From an uncultured Chloracidobacterium sp. (GTDB lineage: Bacteria > Acidobacteriota > Blastocatellia > Pyrinomonadales > Pyrinomonadaceae), in the NCBI GenBank assembly GCA_936914845.1, contig CAKZGE010000003.1:682001-746000 (forward strand): DNA of 64,000 bases. Reading direction: 5' to 3'. The notes below the pieces were generated by a model. That model was not told the DNA's origin. It did no database searches and was given only the letters and a program-made list of their open reading frames with translations. Each line of letters opens with the position of its first letter. The stretch's first letter is position 1. Both the position numbers and the translations under genes were made by a program. Below, one piece after another: positions 1 to 7,798 of this stretch.

Positions 1-585
1 TATCTTGAATTTTAATCCTCGCGGAATTACGGCTACTTCTCCGGGACCGACCTCCAGCACGCCAAGTTCCGTATATATTGTCAATGTTCCCATTTCAGGA
101 ACAAACAGCATTTCGCCGTCGGCATTGTAAAAATAGCGGTCGCCCATGCCTTTGTTAAAGGCGTAGATGTGAATGGCGATGCCGGTCTGTGAAAACAGGT
201 CGCCGTTGCCGGCAATGGTCGTGATGCCGTCGATCAGATCGGTCGGTTCGGTTGGAACAGGCAGCGGATCCCAACGCAATTGGTTCGGCGTGGTGATAAC
301 CTCGCTAAACGGGGAAGATCTAAATAAAGTTTTAGTGTCGCCCTTGCTCACGCGCGGGCTTTCGCAATATGGTTCAAACGGCCGGTGCATTACGCTTGGG
401 CGAATGCGGTACGTCCAGGTGCGCTTATTATGATCTCGCGGTGCGGTGAAAGCTGTGCCGGAGAACTGTTCGGCATATAACCCAAGCGGTGCTTTCTGCG
501 GCGAATTTCGCCCAACCGGCAAAGCTCCGCCAACAGCCTCAGTTGCAAATTCATTTCCAAATCCGGTTTGATATTTCAATTCCAT
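1..585 (-). CDS. hmgA: homogentisate 1,2-dioxygenase, N-terminal part (cut by window edge)
   Basis: Reading leftward from an ATG at 585 gives 195 residues, starting MELKYQTGFGNEF, that run off the window. They match the N-terminal half of homogentisate 1,2-dioxygenase, including the RDHNKRTWTYRIRPS stretch, the QTGIAIHIYAFNKGMG stretch and the cupin-like segment with FVPEMGTLTIYTELG. The enzyme opens the ring of homogentisate to maleylacetoacetate in tyrosine degradation. The iron ligands lie in the missing C-terminal half and cannot be checked here. The pathway partners hppD and phhA lie further right on the same strand, separated from hmgA by toxin-antitoxin and transport genes. Confidence 0.93.
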   Translation of the reverse strand, partial: MELKYQTGFGNEFATEAVGGALPVGRNSPQKAPLGLYAEQFSGTAFTAPRDHNKRTWTYRIRPSVMHRPFEPYCESPRVSKGDTKTLFRSSPFSEVITTPNQLRWDPLPVPTEPTDLIDGITTIAGNGDLFSQTGIAIHIYAFNKGMGDRYFYNADGEMLFVPEMGTLTIYTELGVLEVGPGEVAVIPRGLKFKI

Positions 586-592
586 ACGAGTT

Positions 593-886
593 TTATCTAT
601 TCAGCCCAAACGCCGGGTCGCGACGGTCATGTTTTACTGACAAGATCCAAACCAGATCGTCGCCAATCAACTCAAAAATAATTTGGTGAGGAAATCTGTC
701 TAAGTTTGCGCGTCTCTGATGAGTGTTTAGAAGCGGAAAAGTTTTCGGTCGAATGCCAATAATATCGGCAAAGCGACGAAACTCAGCATAAAATTCTGCG
801 GCTAGATCCGCTCCGGCGGCTTTCTCATAAAACTCCATTATCTCTAAAATATCAGTATGTGCTTCGGGATGAAGTTCAACTTTCAT
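593..886 (-). CDS. ParE/RelE-family toxin
   Basis: This 97-residue protein has the ParE-type plan: an N-terminal HPEAHTDILEIMEFYEK helix, a basic middle segment (HQRRANLDRFPHQIIFEL) and a C-terminal strand ending in HDRRDP. Family members are ribonucleases or gyrase poisons neutralised by the antitoxin encoded just upstream. Its ATG overlaps the antitoxin stop by four bases (ATGA, 883-886), so the two are translationally coupled. It ends only 7 bases before the hmgA start codon. Which activity (ParE or RelE) it has cannot be read from the sequence. Confidence 0.85.
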   Translation of the reverse strand: MKVELHPEAHTDILEIMEFYEKAAGADLAAEFYAEFRRFADIIGIRPKTFPLLNTHQRRANLDRFPHQIIFELIGDDLVWILSVKHDRRDPAFGLNR

Positions 887-1107
887 TTTTTGCGATCTAG
901 AATTCTACGATCAAGTTCATCGAGCGATATCGCCATTGCCGGGTTTTCATGAAGTTCTCGGCTTCGGCGAATGGCCTCTATTAAAACATCGCTGTCACTA
1001 TCTACAGTGACAGGGCGAAGCGATACAAGCAGACGTTCAGCAAGCTTAGCCCGCTCATTTTCTGAAAGATCAAATGCCAATTTTTCTATTTCCGCGACCG
1101 TTGACAT
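883..1107 (-). CDS. addiction-module antitoxin (Unstab_antitox type)
   Basis: This is a 74-residue protein beginning MSTVAEIEKLAFDLSENERAKLAERLL, the typical opening of the short 'putative addiction module component' antitoxins paired with ParE/RelE toxins. A start at 1125 is possible, but the ATG at 1107 has an AGAGG ribosome-binding site and matches family length. The C-terminal part (SLDELDRRILDRKK) is acidic to basic and likely wraps the toxin. A TATAAT-like box on the minus strand at 1131-1126 sits just upstream and may be the operon promoter. Confidence 0.82.
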   Translation of the reverse strand: MSTVAEIEKLAFDLSENERAKLAERLLVSLRPVTVDSDSDVLIEAIRRSRELHENPAMAISLDELDRRILDRKK

Positions 1108-1125
1108 AAAAATACCTCTAGCCAA

Positions 1126-1131
1126 ATTATA
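1126..1131 (-). promoter_or_regulatory. candidate -10 box of the toxin-antitoxin operon
   Basis: Minus-strand TATAAT lies about 20 bases upstream of the antitoxin ATG at 1107. No convincing -35 was identified, so this is only a suggestion. Confidence 0.35.
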
Positions 1132-1183
1132 TCACTATAACGAACGGGACACGGCTATAAAGATATAGCGATGAAATGCCATT

Positions 1184-1681
1184 TTACTCAGGCATCGGCA
1201 TTTGGGAAATGTGCTTGCGGAAATTGATAACGCTGCCTGACAGGGCATCGGTCAAAACGAATACGACCGGCAGGCCGGGTTCGATCTCATAGACAACCTC
1301 AGAGGAAAAACCTTTTGCTTTCAAAAAAGCGGCAGCTTTTTCCGCATCTGCTTTCGGATCATCTGATACCAGACCGATGCAGGCTGATGGATTCCCAAGC
1401 TTGGCAAGGATCTCGGGCGAAGAGTAATTGACGATCGTTCCGTCCCACATTATCGACCGTAAAACCCCGCCCGAATCTGCCTTAAATCTTTCGTTTACGC
1501 CGTGCTGAGCGAGCAGTTCGACGAGAACCGCTTTTGCTTCGGGGGATCTTGCCGCAAAAATGCGCGAACCGTTGTCAGGAAACGGCAACGGATTGCGCCC
1601 GGCAATGAGCAAACCTGTCCACGTCGCCAAACCCAAGAAAACCAACAATGCCGGGATCAAGATCCATTTTGAGATAAACAT
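1184..1681 (-). CDS. membrane-anchored protein of unknown function
   Basis: This 165-residue protein has one N-terminal hydrophobic helix (about residues 5-27, ILIPALLVFLGLATWTGLLI) and a soluble domain predicted to lie outside the cytoplasm. I do not recognise the soluble part. It contains a Cys (ACIGLV) and a C-terminal alternating strand pattern (EVVYEIEPGLPVVFVLTDA). A clear AGGAG lies 7 bases before the ATG. It follows a GNAT gene by 13 bases, so the two are probably cotranscribed. Confidence 0.6.
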   Translation of the reverse strand: MFISKWILIPALLVFLGLATWTGLLIAGRNPLPFPDNGSRIFAARSPEAKAVLVELLAQHGVNERFKADSGGVLRSIMWDGTIVNYSSPEILAKLGNPSACIGLVSDDPKADAEKAAAFLKAKGFSSEVVYEIEPGLPVVFVLTDALSGSVINFRKHISQMPMPE

Positions 1682-1694
1682 TGCATTTCTCCTG

Positions 1695-2138
1695 TCAACC
1701 TAAACGCATTTTGTGGATGTCGATGCCCGGCGCAAATCCGTCGGGAGTGTGTTCGATGGTGACGAAACCGTATTTGCGGTAGAAGCCTTCGGTATGCTGT
1801 GACGTGCTTGTGACCATAGCCTTGTCGCCAAATATTTCGCGGCATCTTTCTATCCGATATTCGGTCAATATCTTGCCAAGCCCTGTCCCGAGATGGTCAT
1901 GATGCACCATTCCCCAACACAGCGAAACCGTGTCATCGCCATTCAGGCCGATGCCGCCTGCCGCGATGATCTCTTCGCCGGATTCGAGGACATAATAATT
2001 CTGCGAATCAGAAGATAAAAAGTCTCTTAGCTCGGATTCCTCTTCCGGGACAAAATATTTTGGAATGTTTGAACGAAAGATAGCCGCAACCTGTTCTAAG
2101 TCGAAATGGGTATAATTTCGTATATTCATAACATCCAT
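1695..2138 (-). CDS. GNAT-family N-acetyltransferase
   Basis: This 147-residue protein has the GNAT fold. The acetyl-CoA-binding motif A is visible as VHHDHLGTGLGKILTEYR (R/Q-x-x-G-x-G/A pattern with H-L-G-T-G-L-G), and a C-terminal FYRKYGFV segment is typical of motif B. Its substrate cannot be named. The start at 2138 is first in frame; an ATG three codons later (2129) is equally possible. It is likely cotranscribed with the downstream membrane protein. Confidence 0.8.
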   Translation of the reverse strand: MDVMNIRNYTHFDLEQVAAIFRSNIPKYFVPEEESELRDFLSSDSQNYYVLESGEEIIAAGGIGLNGDDTVSLCWGMVHHDHLGTGLGKILTEYRIERCREIFGDKAMVTSTSQHTEGFYRKYGFVTIEHTPDGFAPGIDIHKMRLG

Positions 2139-2162
2139 CCAAAGATCTGATCTAAAAATAAA

Positions 2163-3314
2163 TTATCCTTGAAACATAAGCATCAAGTATGCGAAAAACA
2201 TCAGCAAGTGAACGGCACCGAGCAGGGCATTTGTTCGCGTGTTTGAAAAGGTCAGTGTGCTGACGATAAGCAGAGTTGCCAACAGTATGGAATCAACCGC
2301 GCTTAAACCTAAAATGATCTTTTGATCGGTGATCAGCCCGATGATCAATACCGCCGGAACCGTTAAGCCGATCGTTGCCAAAACCGAGCCGAGCAAAATA
2401 TTGACCGAACGCTGAAGCTGATTGTGCAGAGCAGCTTTGACGGCGCTGATGGCCTCCGGCGTCAAGATCAACACACCGACGATAAAGCCGCTCAAAACGG
2501 GGGGAGCACTAAATTTATTGGTCGCATATTGCAGAGGGACCGCAAGCTGCTTTGCCAAAACCACCAGCGGCAGAATGTACAAGATCAAAAAGATGGCGTG
2601 ATAAGGCGTGGAACGCACCTCGTGTTCTTCATAAAGGTGGACGTCGTCCTCAAAATCTTGGTCCTTAAGCCGTGGGTCCTTAAAAAATTCCTGATGACGA
2701 TTGGTTTGAACGGCCAGAAAGGTCAAATAGATGCCGGCTGCCATAATCGCAATAAAGATGCTTTGAAAGGCGGAATAGGTCCCATCGTGGGAGGTAGTCG
2801 TAAAATTTGGCAAGATCATGCCGATTATGGCGAGCGGTATGATCAGGGCGAGAAACGCGACAGCGCCTTGCAGATTGTATTTCTGTTCGTGGTGCTTCAG
2901 GCCGCCAAGCAAAAGCGATATACCCGTCATACCGCCGAGCAGCGTCATCACGACCGAAAACATCGTGTCGCGGGCAATTGTCGGTTTGCCTTCGCCGGTG
3001 AGCATAACGGCAGAGATCATAAGCACCTCAACACCAATGACGGACAAGGTCAAGACCAAAGTGCCGAGCGGTTCCCCAAGAATAATGGCAAGGCTTTCGG
3101 CATGATGAACGATCGCAAATGCCGAAAATAGGATCACGGTAAAAAGCCAAATAAGAATAAAGCCAAACCACAACGGGGTTGACAGATCAGCCATCCATCC
3201 GGCCCCGAAAAGCAGGAACAAAGCCGTGGTTACAACACTGGCGACCAGTGCCCACTCTTCTTTTAAAATGCGCAGTGCATTAAAGCCTGGATCGGTATCT
3301 TCTTTAGTTGCCAT
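2163..3314 (-). CDS. ChaA-like Ca2+/H+ antiporter
   Basis: This polytopic membrane protein of about 383 residues from the ATG at 3314 shows the repeated CaCA motifs. The first alpha repeat has HHAESLAIILGEPLGTLVLTLSVIGVEV and the second has VGVLILTPEAISAVKAALHNQLQRSVNILLGS, each with an acidic residue expected to bind the cation. Proteins of this type export Ca2+ (or Na+/K+) in exchange for protons at the inner membrane. About 11 helices can be counted. An upstream in-frame GTG at 3353 would add 13 non-conserved residues. Confidence 0.85.
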   Translation of the reverse strand: MATKEDTDPGFNALRILKEEWALVASVVTTALFLLFGAGWMADLSTPLWFGFILIWLFTVILFSAFAIVHHAESLAIILGEPLGTLVLTLSVIGVEVLMISAVMLTGEGKPTIARDTMFSVVMTLLGGMTGISLLLGGLKHHEQKYNLQGAVAFLALIIPLAIIGMILPNFTTTSHDGTYSAFQSIFIAIMAAGIYLTFLAVQTNRHQEFFKDPRLKDQDFEDDVHLYEEHEVRSTPYHAIFLILYILPLVVLAKQLAVPLQYATNKFSAPPVLSGFIVGVLILTPEAISAVKAALHNQLQRSVNILLGSVLATIGLTVPAVLIIGLITDQKIILGLSAVDSILLATLLIVSTLTFSNTRTNALLGAVHLLMFFAYLMLMFQG

Positions 3315-3366
3315 AATTTGTCGAAAAAAGAGTTCTCCTATTAAGGATAACACACGTTTTCGGCCG

Positions 3367-3388
3367 GTTCGCCTGAAAGGCGGCGAAC
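3367..3388. repeat. small hairpin upstream of the antiporter gene
   Basis: GTTCGCC (3367-3373) and GGCGAAC (3382-3388) form a 7-bp inverted repeat with an 8-base loop between the antiporter start and the neighbouring acetyltransferase. No T run follows, so it is not a standard terminator. Confidence 0.35.
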
Positions 3389-3434
3389 GCGTGCGGAACG
3401 GCTGTCTGAGAACATGACGGAAAGCCAGCTGAGT

Positions 3435-3884
3435 CTATGGAGCTATGTCGAAGTGAAAAACGTCTTCACGGGTGCCTAGGCTTTCGTACAATTTTACCGC
3501 CGGTTCGTCAGGCGGGTCGGCTTGAACGTAAATAACATAAGCCCCGACCTCGCGCGCGATCTCACGCAGCTTATTTATCAAACCCGTAGCAATGCCTTGC
3601 CGACGGAAGTTCTCATCAACGGCAAGGTCGTATATATATATCTCGCTCCGCTCCTGCTCAAATTTTTGCAGCACATAAGCCGCCAGCCCACCAACAACTT
3701 TGCCATCGATGACAGCGACCAACGGTATAAAATCCTCTCTCGCCAACAGGTTATGCAAATACTCATCCGAAGGCACCGCCGACTGGTAACTCTCATGATC
3801 CTCAAAAGCATCAGCAAAAACCTCTAAAAGCTGTTTCAGAAGAAATAGATCTGCCCGCTCAAAATTGATTTTCGCATTTTGCAT
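3435..3884 (-). CDS. AAC(3)-I-like aminoglycoside N-acetyltransferase
   Basis: This 149-residue GNAT protein resembles gentamicin 3-N-acetyltransferases of the AAC(3)-I class. It shares blocks I remember from that family: SEIYIYDLAV, RRQGIATGLINKL, GAYVIYVQAD and a C-terminal FHFDI. The middle section LAAYVLQKFEQ also matches. AAC(3)-I enzymes use acetyl-CoA to modify the 3-amino group of gentamicin-type aminoglycosides in the cytoplasm. Length is close to the usual ~154. No integron attC site or transposase flanks it, so it looks chromosomal. Actual aminoglycoside activity is an inference. Confidence 0.78.
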   Translation of the reverse strand: MQNAKINFERADLFLLKQLLEVFADAFEDHESYQSAVPSDEYLHNLLAREDFIPLVAVIDGKVVGGLAAYVLQKFEQERSEIYIYDLAVDENFRRQGIATGLINKLREIAREVGAYVIYVQADPPDEPAVKLYESLGTREDVFHFDIAP

Positions 3885-3953
3885 ATTTCCAAAAATACCG
3901 CGACGAAGAATATGTCATTCGATAATGGTCTGAGTAGTCTTAAATGCCAGGTC

Positions 3954-4330
3954 TTATACGAACAGCCTTTTCAAAAAATACGAAACGATCGTTGCCAAAA
4001 TGCCGAACAGGATAGGCAAGAACGACAACGCTTTTGCAGAGTCAATATAAAAATCACGAGGCGAATCCGGGTCATAATAGACCGTTACCGTTTCGCCTTT
4101 TGCATAGTTAAAGAACACCTCGCCGGTCGTTACGGTTATCACGCCTTTTGGAGCAGAGTGGTTTATAGTTGCCTCATAGGTCGAGATCTTTCCGCTGAGC
4201 GTCGAACGCATCGAAGCAACCTCTCCCGAAGTATTAACGTAGGTCGACACGACAACAATATTCCTGATAGTAAAACCGGATACATACGCCCCAAAATAAC
4301 AAATGCCAAGCCGCCAAAGATCAGCTTCAT
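3954..4330 (-). pseudogene. DUF3592-like membrane protein, apparent frameshift
   Basis: The intact downstream frame (GTG at 4250 to 3954, 98 residues) holds a DUF3592-like soluble domain with YAKGETVTVYYDPDSPRDFYI, followed by a C-terminal membrane helix (FLPILFGILATIVSYFL). Upstream, an ATG at 4330 opens a short hydrophobic start, MKLIFGGLAFVILG, that leaves this frame at a GGGG run (4289-4292). One extra base there would join it to AYVSGFTIRNIVVVS and the rest, giving the expected N-terminal helix. Either a real one-base deletion or a sequencing error fits. If neither is true, the gene starts at the GTG. Confidence 0.5.
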
Positions 4331-4405
4331 CAAAAATCTAAAATTTCCGCTAAACCTCGGTCCATAAACTAGTAAACATAAAAGGTTGCATGAAAAGCCG
4401 GATTT

Positions 4406-4500
4406 GATCTGTGTGTTTCGGGCTTGTATCTGTGGCTTCTGCGGTAATTCCTGTAATTAACGATCCTTACCACAGAATGCACAGAACAAAGACACAGATC
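4406..4500. repeat. 95-bp imperfect palindrome
   Basis: The ends are mirror images: GATCTGTGTGTTT at the left and AAAGACACAGATC at the right, 12 of 13 pairing. An inner pair, TCTGTGG (4429-4435) and CCACAGA (4470-4476), shares the same centre (about 4453). It lies between the hppD stop and the DUF3592-like gene. It may be a small miniature inverted-repeat element or a large hairpin; there is no ORF in it. Confidence 0.55.
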
Positions 4501-4552
4501 ATCACGTCTCAGATAACCTCATTAAAAATATAATTCAAACGATAAATATGTT

Positions 4553-5761
4553 TTAGAGATTCCCTCTCCTGCGCTGCTCTTCTTCGATCGAAACGAACAG
4601 GGCCTTAAAATTGCCCTTGCCAAAGCCTTTGCAGCCTTTGCGTTGAAGGATCTCATAAAACACTGTCGGACGGTCTTCGACCGGTTTAGTAAAGATCTGC
4701 AGCAAGTAGCCTTCGTCGTCGCGATCGACCAAGATGCCAAGTTCTTTCAGATCGTCGATATTTTCGTCGATCTCGCCGACACGATCCTTGACCTCTTCAT
4801 AATACGTGTCGGGAACTCGCAGAAATTCGATACCGTTTTCCTGCAGTTTGGCCACGGTGTGGCGTATATCCTTGCACAGCAGGGCCACGTGTTGAGCCCC
4901 GGGCCCATTGTAAAATTCGATGTATTCTTGTATCTGAGATTTTCCGCCTTTACCTTCGGCAGGTTCATTGATCGGAAATTTGATGTTGTGGCCGCCGTCG
5001 CTCATCACGATCGACATTAGTGCCGAATATTCGGTCGAAATGTCTTTGTCGTCAAAGGTAATATAGCGTTCAAAACCCATCACGTCGCGATAAAAATCGC
5101 ACCATTCATTCATCTTGCCGAGTTCGACGTTGCCGACGATGTGATCGACCAGCTGTATGCCGACCTCTTCACCCGCAACTTCTTGGGCGATAAATCCCGG
5201 CAAGAACGGGCCGTTGTAATCATAACTCCCATCCTTACCAAGGAGGGGTGTCGACGCCTCGCCGACGGGGTGGTTCTCTCCAACGCCGTTCCCATTTCCA
5301 TTTGAAGAAACACCCTTACTACCGTGCGGGTTTCCGCCATAGGACAGAAATGAGTGGATCGTGTCGCCGTATGTCGCTATCGACGCATGGCGAACCATGC
5401 CGTTATCGTCGCCGTGATCGTGCGGCTGCTCAACCGGGCGAGCTCCGCGCTTTACCGCTTCGTGAAAGGCATGGTCGGCGTCTTCGACCAAAAAAGCAAT
5501 GTCATGCACGCCGTCGCCGTGTTGTTTGATATGCTCAGAACCCGGATGGTCGGGCGACATCGGCGTGGATAAAATAAAGTTGACGCGGTTTTGCCGCAGC
5601 ACATAACTCGTCACCTCGCGATTGCCCGTCTCAAGCCCCATATACGCCGCGCGCGAAAATCCGAACGCCTTGCGATAGTAAAACTCCGCCTGCTTCGCAT
5701 TGCCAACGTAAAACTCAACGTGATGTATCTTTTTTAGTCCTAATGGATTTTTTTCTGTCAT
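4553..5761 (-). CDS. hppD: 4-hydroxyphenylpyruvate dioxygenase
   Basis: This 402-residue enzyme converts 4-hydroxyphenylpyruvate to homogentisate with Fe(II) and O2, the step before HmgA. It has two vicinal-oxygen-chelate halves. The iron ligands of the family map to H207 (LVDHIVG), H291 (GAQHVAL) and E370 (VFYEILQR), and the C-terminal GKGNFKALF helix that closes the active site is present. A GTG at 5770 is also in frame, but the ATG at 5761 fits the family start and follows a purine-rich stretch. A Gly/Asn-rich insertion (about residues 142-168) sits between the two halves. The upstream ORF6N remnant ends a few bases before. Confidence 0.95.
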   Translation of the reverse strand: MTEKNPLGLKKIHHVEFYVGNAKQAEFYYRKAFGFSRAAYMGLETGNREVTSYVLRQNRVNFILSTPMSPDHPGSEHIKQHGDGVHDIAFLVEDADHAFHEAVKRGARPVEQPHDHGDDNGMVRHASIATYGDTIHSFLSYGGNPHGSKGVSSNGNGNGVGENHPVGEASTPLLGKDGSYDYNGPFLPGFIAQEVAGEEVGIQLVDHIVGNVELGKMNEWCDFYRDVMGFERYITFDDKDISTEYSALMSIVMSDGGHNIKFPINEPAEGKGGKSQIQEYIEFYNGPGAQHVALLCKDIRHTVAKLQENGIEFLRVPDTYYEEVKDRVGEIDENIDDLKELGILVDRDDEGYLLQIFTKPVEDRPTVFYEILQRKGCKGFGKGNFKALFVSIEEEQRRRGNL

Positions 5762-5766
5762 GATCT

Positions 5767-6209
5767 TCACTTCTTCTTTTTCTGAATATAACCTATTTGT
5801 TGGTCCGATTTCGCCAGCGGATTCAACATCGCCTTTATTGCTCCGAAAACCGACTTAAAACTCTCGTCGTGTTGCTCGATCTTTCTCTCTATCGCAGCCA
5901 AACGCTTACCAACTTCGAGGTTGGTTATTGCAAGGCTGCGCATATTTACAAACGTCCGCATTATCGCAATATTTACCTGAACCGCACGGTCACTGTTCAA
6001 AACACTCGACAGCATCGCAACACCCTGTTCAGTAAAAACATAGGGCATATATCGTCTGCCGCCACGCTTTGTCGCATTTGAGGTCACAATCTGTTACCTC
6101 AAATAATCGTATTCATCTTCGCTTAAGTTGAAAGCAGAAATCTTCCGGAAATCGTTGGACATTGAGCCTCGTCGTTTTATCAAATTAACAAATTTCAACT
6201 TTATAAACA
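5767..6209 (-). pseudogene. ORF6N-domain gene remnant, N-truncated and interrupted by a stop
   Basis: The 106-residue frame from 6087 contains the second half of an ORF6N phage-type DNA-binding protein: GGRRYMPYVFTEQGVAMLSSVLNS, then VNIAIMRTFV and a coiled tail. Reading upstream in the same frame crosses one TAA (at about 6096) and continues as NDFRKISAFNLSEDEYDYLR, which matches the region normally just before QIVTS. The first ~60-80 residues of the domain (the usual HTIRGVQVMLD-type opening) are missing. The gene is therefore decayed: a nonsense codon plus loss of the N-terminus. Related proteins are phage antirepressor-like. Confidence 0.7.
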
Positions 6210-6752
6210 TTACACGCCCCACAATTTGACTTCTTCAATAACAAACTTCTTTTGCAAAGTATCAAATGTTATTTCAGCATGACATCCACCTTCCAAAGCA
6301 CGGCTAAAATTGAATTTTCTGCGTGTAAAAAAGCCGCCTGTTTCAGAATATGTAAACCAGTAAGTGTTATAAGCAAATATCAATTTATCGTCCTTATCCG
6401 AGAGTGGAAAGATCTTGATGAAAGGAATGCCACGTTCTCGTTCTGCTTTCGGTAGTGCTTTATATTTTTCGACTAGATCAACATCATCTAAATATTGCAG
6501 CTCTATTTGACCCAGTTTGTTTGGCAATTTTCGAGTCAAGTCAAAGTTGCGTTCAACGACCACTTTCCGCAGATCTCTATCCGAGAAACTAGAGTATTCC
6601 TCAATTTCTTTTTCTAAACACGCTTGTAAACCTCTTGTGTAAAGAGTTTCTATTGGGGCTTTAGTTACCTCATTCACCTGTGCTAGCAAATCAGATGTTT
6701 GCAGAGCTACTGTAAATACCCCGATCAAAATTATTCGTGTCAGACGAAGCAT
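6210..6752 (-). CDS. secreted protein of unknown function
   Basis: This 180-residue protein has a clear Sec signal peptide (LTRIILIGVFTVALQTSDLLAQ, cleavage after about residue 25). The mature part has two Cys (QACLEKE, EGGCHAE) that could form a disulfide, and several Tyr/Phe-rich strands. I do not recognise a family. Its stop overlaps the possible start of the ORF6N remnant (TAATG). It lies 18 bases after the ParE gene. Confidence 0.6.
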   Translation of the reverse strand: MLRLTRIILIGVFTVALQTSDLLAQVNEVTKAPIETLYTRGLQACLEKEIEEYSSFSDRDLRKVVVERNFDLTRKLPNKLGQIELQYLDDVDLVEKYKALPKAERERGIPFIKIFPLSDKDDKLIFAYNTYWFTYSETGGFFTRRKFNFSRALEGGCHAEITFDTLQKKFVIEEVKLWGV

Positions 6753-6770
6753 AAATTTGGTTCCAGTTTA

Positions 6771-7070
6771 TTACTCTGCCAGCCTGTTCTCCAGATCCAT
6801 TCTTTCGTGCAATATTCTTATTATCTCGATCTCTTTATTTGAGATCTGTTGATAAAAGATAATGTGTTTTCCGGCGGAGTAACCAAGTAAACCGTCGGTG
6901 ATCTTATCAAAACTTCTTCCGCTTACTTTGCCTGCTGCTAATTCTTTACAGGCAATTCTTATCATTCCGTAATATTTGTCAGCTTGGCTTTCCGACCATG
7001 TCGATTCCGTATAATTCCAAATATCCGTAAGGTCATCAACAGCCTTTTGTCTAAAGATGAACCTAGCCAT
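6771..7070 (-). CDS. parE: ParE toxin
   Basis: This 99-residue ParE-family protein shows the standard pattern: FIFRQKAVDDLTDIWNYTESTWSESQADKYYGMI, then GRSFDKITDGLLGYSAGKHIIFYQ and a C-terminal IIRILHERMDL. ParE poisons DNA gyrase. It overlaps its antitoxin gene by 8 bases (7063-7070), the usual arrangement of parDE operons. Confidence 0.9.
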   Translation of the reverse strand: MARFIFRQKAVDDLTDIWNYTESTWSESQADKYYGMIRIACKELAAGKVSGRSFDKITDGLLGYSAGKHIIFYQQISNKEIEIIRILHERMDLENRLAE

Positions 7071-7314
7071 TCTTTCTTTTTTGGGCCTTTAAGCTTGTAA
7101 GATGTTCGTCAAAACTAAAATTTTCAACCCTCGGACTATTAAGGCCTTCCTGAATCGCGATCCGAAGAGCCGCTGCTTTACTTTCTTCGTCTTCTAAAAG
7201 CCGCAAACCTGCTCGGATGACCTCGCTTACATTTTTATATCGGCCGGCCGATACTTGTTCGCTGACAAACTCGTCAAAATATTTACCAAGTGATACTGAT
7301 GTGTTTTTATTCAT
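7063..7314 (-). CDS. parD: ParD antitoxin
   Basis: This 83-residue ribbon-helix-helix antitoxin starts with NTSVSLGKYFDEFVSEQVSAGRYKNVSEVIRAGLRLLEDEE, the classic ParD/CopG DNA-binding segment. A disordered C-terminus (FSFDEHLTSLKAQKRKNG) would bind ParE. ParD proteins autorepress their operon; a matching 7-bp inverted repeat lies at 7337-7353 upstream. Confidence 0.9.
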   Translation of the reverse strand: MNKNTSVSLGKYFDEFVSEQVSAGRYKNVSEVIRAGLRLLEDEESKAAALRIAIQEGLNSPRVENFSFDEHLTSLKAQKRKNG

Positions 7315-7336
7315 ACGTCATCCCCATCATCAAAAG

Positions 7337-7353
7337 TTACCAAAAATTGGTAA
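7337..7353. promoter_or_regulatory. inverted repeat, candidate ParD operator
   Basis: TTACCAA-AAA-TTGGTAA is a perfect 7-bp inverted repeat 23 bases upstream of the parD start, where an autoregulated antitoxin promoter is expected. ParD ribbon-helix-helix dimers bind such palindromes; the assignment is by position only. Confidence 0.55.
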
Positions 7354-7492
7354 TACTATCAATGCGCTTATTTGGCATTATCTTTCATGTTCCTGAATTC
7401 CATTCTTGAATTCACCAATAGATGACGAAAGCAACGGTCTTTCTGTGATCGAACTAAGTATTGACTACATTTCCGCATATAAGAGGTTTGGT

Positions 7493-7798
7493 TTACAACT
7501 TAACGCCTAGTTCGAGCTTTCCCCCAAGTCCGGTTTCTACGATCTTTCTCAGCGTTGAAATACGCACGTCCTTTACATCGTTTTCAACCCGAGAAATATA
7601 TGCTTTGTTTGTGCCAACCTTGTCAGCAAGTTCTTGCTGGGTCATTCCTTTTTTCTTCCGCGCTTCCTGTATCAAATAACCGAGCTTGAACTCCTCAAAG
7701 CCGCGTTCGTATTCCTCTCGTTTTGGCGTGCCGCGTTTACCATACAATTCGTCCTTGAGTTCACTTAGTGACGTTAAATTCTTATCTTTTTTCGGCAT
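7493..7798 (-). CDS. XRE-family HTH antitoxin (HigA-like)
   Basis: This 101-residue protein has a C-terminal helix-turn-helix (IQEARKKKGMTQQELADKVGTNKAYISRVEND). The start at 7798 is chosen because AAGGA lies 8 bases upstream; the longer frame to 7873 would overlap the toxin by far too much. It follows the toxin gene and overlaps its end, the toxin-first order of higBA. It likely neutralises the toxin and represses the operon. Confidence 0.85.
   Translation of the reverse strand: MPKKDKNLTSLSELKDELYGKRGTPKREEYERGFEEFKLGYLIQEARKKKGMTQQELADKVGTNKAYISRVENDVKDVRISTLRKIVETGLGGKLELGVKL

Noticed and set aside
2424..3131. 235-residue plus-strand frame inside the antiporter gene
   Set aside because: It is a shadow of a membrane protein gene: Gln/Asp/Arg-rich, as expected from the antisense of hydrophobic codons.
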